Part shown: in pieces, positions 61,601-64,000 of the stretch | Layout of the letters: the number at the start of each line of letters is the position of its first letter | Numbering within the stretch: position 1 is the stretch's first letter | Source: Kryptolebias marmoratus | Lineage: Eukaryota; Chordata; Actinopteri; Cyprinodontiformes; Rivulidae | Direction of reading: 5' to 3' | DNA: 64,000 nt | Assembly (NCBI RefSeq): GCF_001649575.2 | Contig: NC_051434.1 | Span: 8,760,308-8,824,307 of the forward strand | The notes under the pieces: generated by a model | What the model was told of the DNA's origin: nothing | What the model saw: the letters and a program-made list of their open reading frames with translations, nothing else | The model's database searches: none | Translations under genes and position numbers: made by a program

Positions 61601-64000
61601 TTTCCCCTGTATTATACCTTTTCCTCTCTTTTCCTCATGCTTCTTGAACCTAGGCTCTTCTTTAATTGCTTGTCTTGGGACAGATGAAAGGTAAATGGGT
61701 ATGCGGGAGAGATTGTGTGATAGTAGCTAGTATTGTCTCTTCTGCATGTGAGCTTTTGTGTGGCCTTCTATGCTGGTGTGGAAGTGACAAATGCAGATAG
61801 TACTACAGATGGCCCATAAAAGCAGCAGCTTGTAATGAAGCAACTGAGACTGAAATCATGGTTATGGTGAACTGGGGAGAGAGTTAGATAGGGAAAGAGA
61901 GGTGGAGATAAATAGATAGATCGAGAGGAATTAGTTTGGGAAGTAGTGTGGCTATGAGAAAATAAATAAAAAAGGGCAAATAGCAGTAAACCATGGAAAA
62001 GTGTGGTGCCTCTGCTGGATACTGAATAAACTAGTGTAATGAAACTACATAATGTTCATAGTAAACAAGCCAGAAAAAGAAAGCAGAATGAGGTGATGGT
62101 TGAACAAGTTGATTTAGTGGCACCAAAGAAGGACACATGGAGATTTTAGTTTAGATTCTGGTCATAATTCAAAATAATACAACTTTTCATTGTTTTAACA
62201 TTAAAATTAAAGCATATATGTTGGTTTTTAAAACCTGCTACACTTGCTAAAACCAGATATTCAACTCCGTAAACTACCACATGGGACACAATGGCATGTG
62301 GTCAACCTCAGAATCTAGCAAGTGTGACTTTTTGAGAAAAGAAACAGTTCATTTCACAACAGCAGAAACCAAATCTTCACACTGGGGCTGAGAATGAGCT
62401 GGCATCGAACACACAAACTGGTAAAATGGATTCTCTGGGTCTCTTTTTTATCCATGGCTTGTTGCTCCTGTCTGTTTAGGAACTTTGCTCTTTAGGCATG
62501 ATCGTGTCCACCTGAATGCCATGTTTTCATCACTGTTTAAATGAACTGAAACTTCTAAATACCTATTATTTATGCACTATCATTGGGTCCAGGAACGAAT
62601 ACTAAATGTATCTTTTCTTACTGAAGACAAAGCCAAATATAAACATGTATTATTTATTTATTTTTGTTCCTGGAAAAGACTAAAAGGAAAGTGGATGATC
62701 TAGAACTGTATAAAGATGATGATAGCAGGTGAGCGATAAAAGAATTTCTGAGAACCTAGAGGCTATAATGTGAAACTAAAAGATATTTTGTGTTTCTAAG
62801 AGCACCATTATCCATCGTTGTGCGTGTATGTACATGTGTAAGCGTGTGTTGGTCAAAGTAAATGTGTGCCTGATAGGATACTGAAGAACAAACATTCTGA
62901 CACTGAGTGGGGCCACGCTGACTTGCTAAATCGATAGGCCAACAGGTCGTGACACTAGGCCAACCTGACATCCAATCACAATACAACACAGGGGATCGCC
63001 AAAGTGATGGATGACTCTGGATGTGTTTGTGTGTGTATAGATGTGCACATGTGCTAGTTTCCAAGAGCGTCGTGCCAGTGTGTGTTACATTGTCAATGTG
63101 TGTGCAGAGATAAGCAGAATGATGGTTGGAAGTATTTTTTTAGCAGTCTTTAGCAAAAGAGTTAGCGTCTCTGAATTTTGCTTTAATACTTTTGGCACAC
63201 TAAAACTAAATGTGTTGCAACCAAAAAAAACTTTACAGAAATATAATTAGCACACATAGGACATGTATTAAAGTGTTGTTTTTTATCTTTTCTAATAATC
63301 ACTCTTTTAATTCTCTTGTTTTTAACAAGTTTGTTGATATTATATTAAGAGGGTCACACATTTAACTTTAGCTCTTTTTGCACAGTAGATTTACCTTATT
63401 AGCATAAATGAGAATGTCCTTATCAACTTAACTCTCTTTTTTCCTGGTAATACAAAAAAGGCTTGACACAGCAAGCCAGCATTTTGTTATGAGCTGGGAA
63501 ACATTGTAATTGTTGCATTCACCTCTTTTCACTTCAAGTTTGTTCAGCTTTGACTGTGCTTCCATTGACAGCTTAGAGGCATGTCAGTGACTACACTTTC
63601 ACTTGCCGCCTCTATACTTTCACATATGACACTAATGCACAGTGATGGCATATCAGGTCTGACTTGAGTGTTGATTTGCAAAAGAGGTGTTTTAAGGTTT
63701 TTGTTTTACCACTGAAAAATGAAATAAATAAATAAATACCCACCTCTTGTAAGCTCTTAAGTAATCACCAGCACTGTGTTACACTATGAAGCAGATTTAC
63801 CAAAGGTTGCAAATTAATCGCTGTTTGTGAATTATAAATGGCACCTGTGGGAGTGTCCTGTTTATTGGATGAAGTCCTTAAACATCACTGTGCAACAATC
63901 ACATTTAGCTCATTTTAATGACCAGAGCAGAACAGAATTAGAGTAGAATTGCAAACAAGTGGAATGGTTAATAATCAGGAGACTGTAATTTGCCAACAAC
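58642..64000. other. Intron stretch, nothing recognised
   Basis: AT-rich non-coding sequence to the window end, with only short simple repeats such as GATA-type at 61909 and AAAT-type at 63722. No Sushi-domain exon was seen. Confidence 0.55.

Larger units (their letters stand above)
41323..64000 (+). other. csmd3: csmd3 intron, 5' portion (continues past the window)
   Basis: Everything right of the second CUB exon is read as the start of the next csmd3 intron, at least 22.7 kb long, because no exon encoding a Sushi start (Cys-Gly-Asn-Pro-Gly type) was seen. It holds the Tc1-like relic, a family A copy, three family B copies, a LINE 3' tail, a SINE-like copy, the LINE endonuclease fragment, a 23-bp hairpin and several microsatellites. 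Confidence 0.75.

Overview
The window looks like vertebrate, most probably teleost fish, nuclear DNA. It is AT-rich, has no prokaryotic-style gene packing, and carries split exons with GT/AG borders. It also holds a fish-typical mix of interspersed repeats: SINE-like repeats with tRNA-like heads, a Tc1-like relic, hAT-like terminal repeats, and the 3' end of a LINE with a restriction-enzyme-like endonuclease.

I can support only one protein-coding gene, on the + strand: csmd3 (CUB and Sushi multiple domains 3). Two adjacent coding exons are visible, at 6970-7192 and 41210-41322. Together they encode one whole N-terminal CUB domain of about 111 residues, split by a phase-2 intron of about 34 kb. 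Exon 1 (signal peptide) must lie left of the window. The next exon, expected to open the first Sushi/CCP domain, was not seen in the 22.7 kb right of 41322. So roughly 99.5% of the window is intron of one giant gene, and nearly all short open reading frames here are chance.

The introns hold several dispersed families. Family A has seven copies, and family B has four copies plus one detached block. A SINE-like repeat (family S) is present twice, and a tRNA-headed repeat (family D) is present once with its head and once as a tail only. There is one Tc1-like transposase relic, one short hAT-type element plus two hAT-like ends, one LINE 3' tail, and one 5'-truncated LINE piece with an intact reading frame, lodged in a TA microsatellite. 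Simple repeats include a (TATAA)n array of about 100 bp and a (TA)n tract inside a family B copy.

The least explained structures are a perfect 23-bp hairpin at 45523-45575, three other near-perfect palindromes, a decayed tandem array around 51300-51830, and the A and B repeat families, which I could not name. I saw no multi-gene system, CRISPR array, rRNA or functional tRNA. All repeat boundaries come from reading by eye and are approximate.
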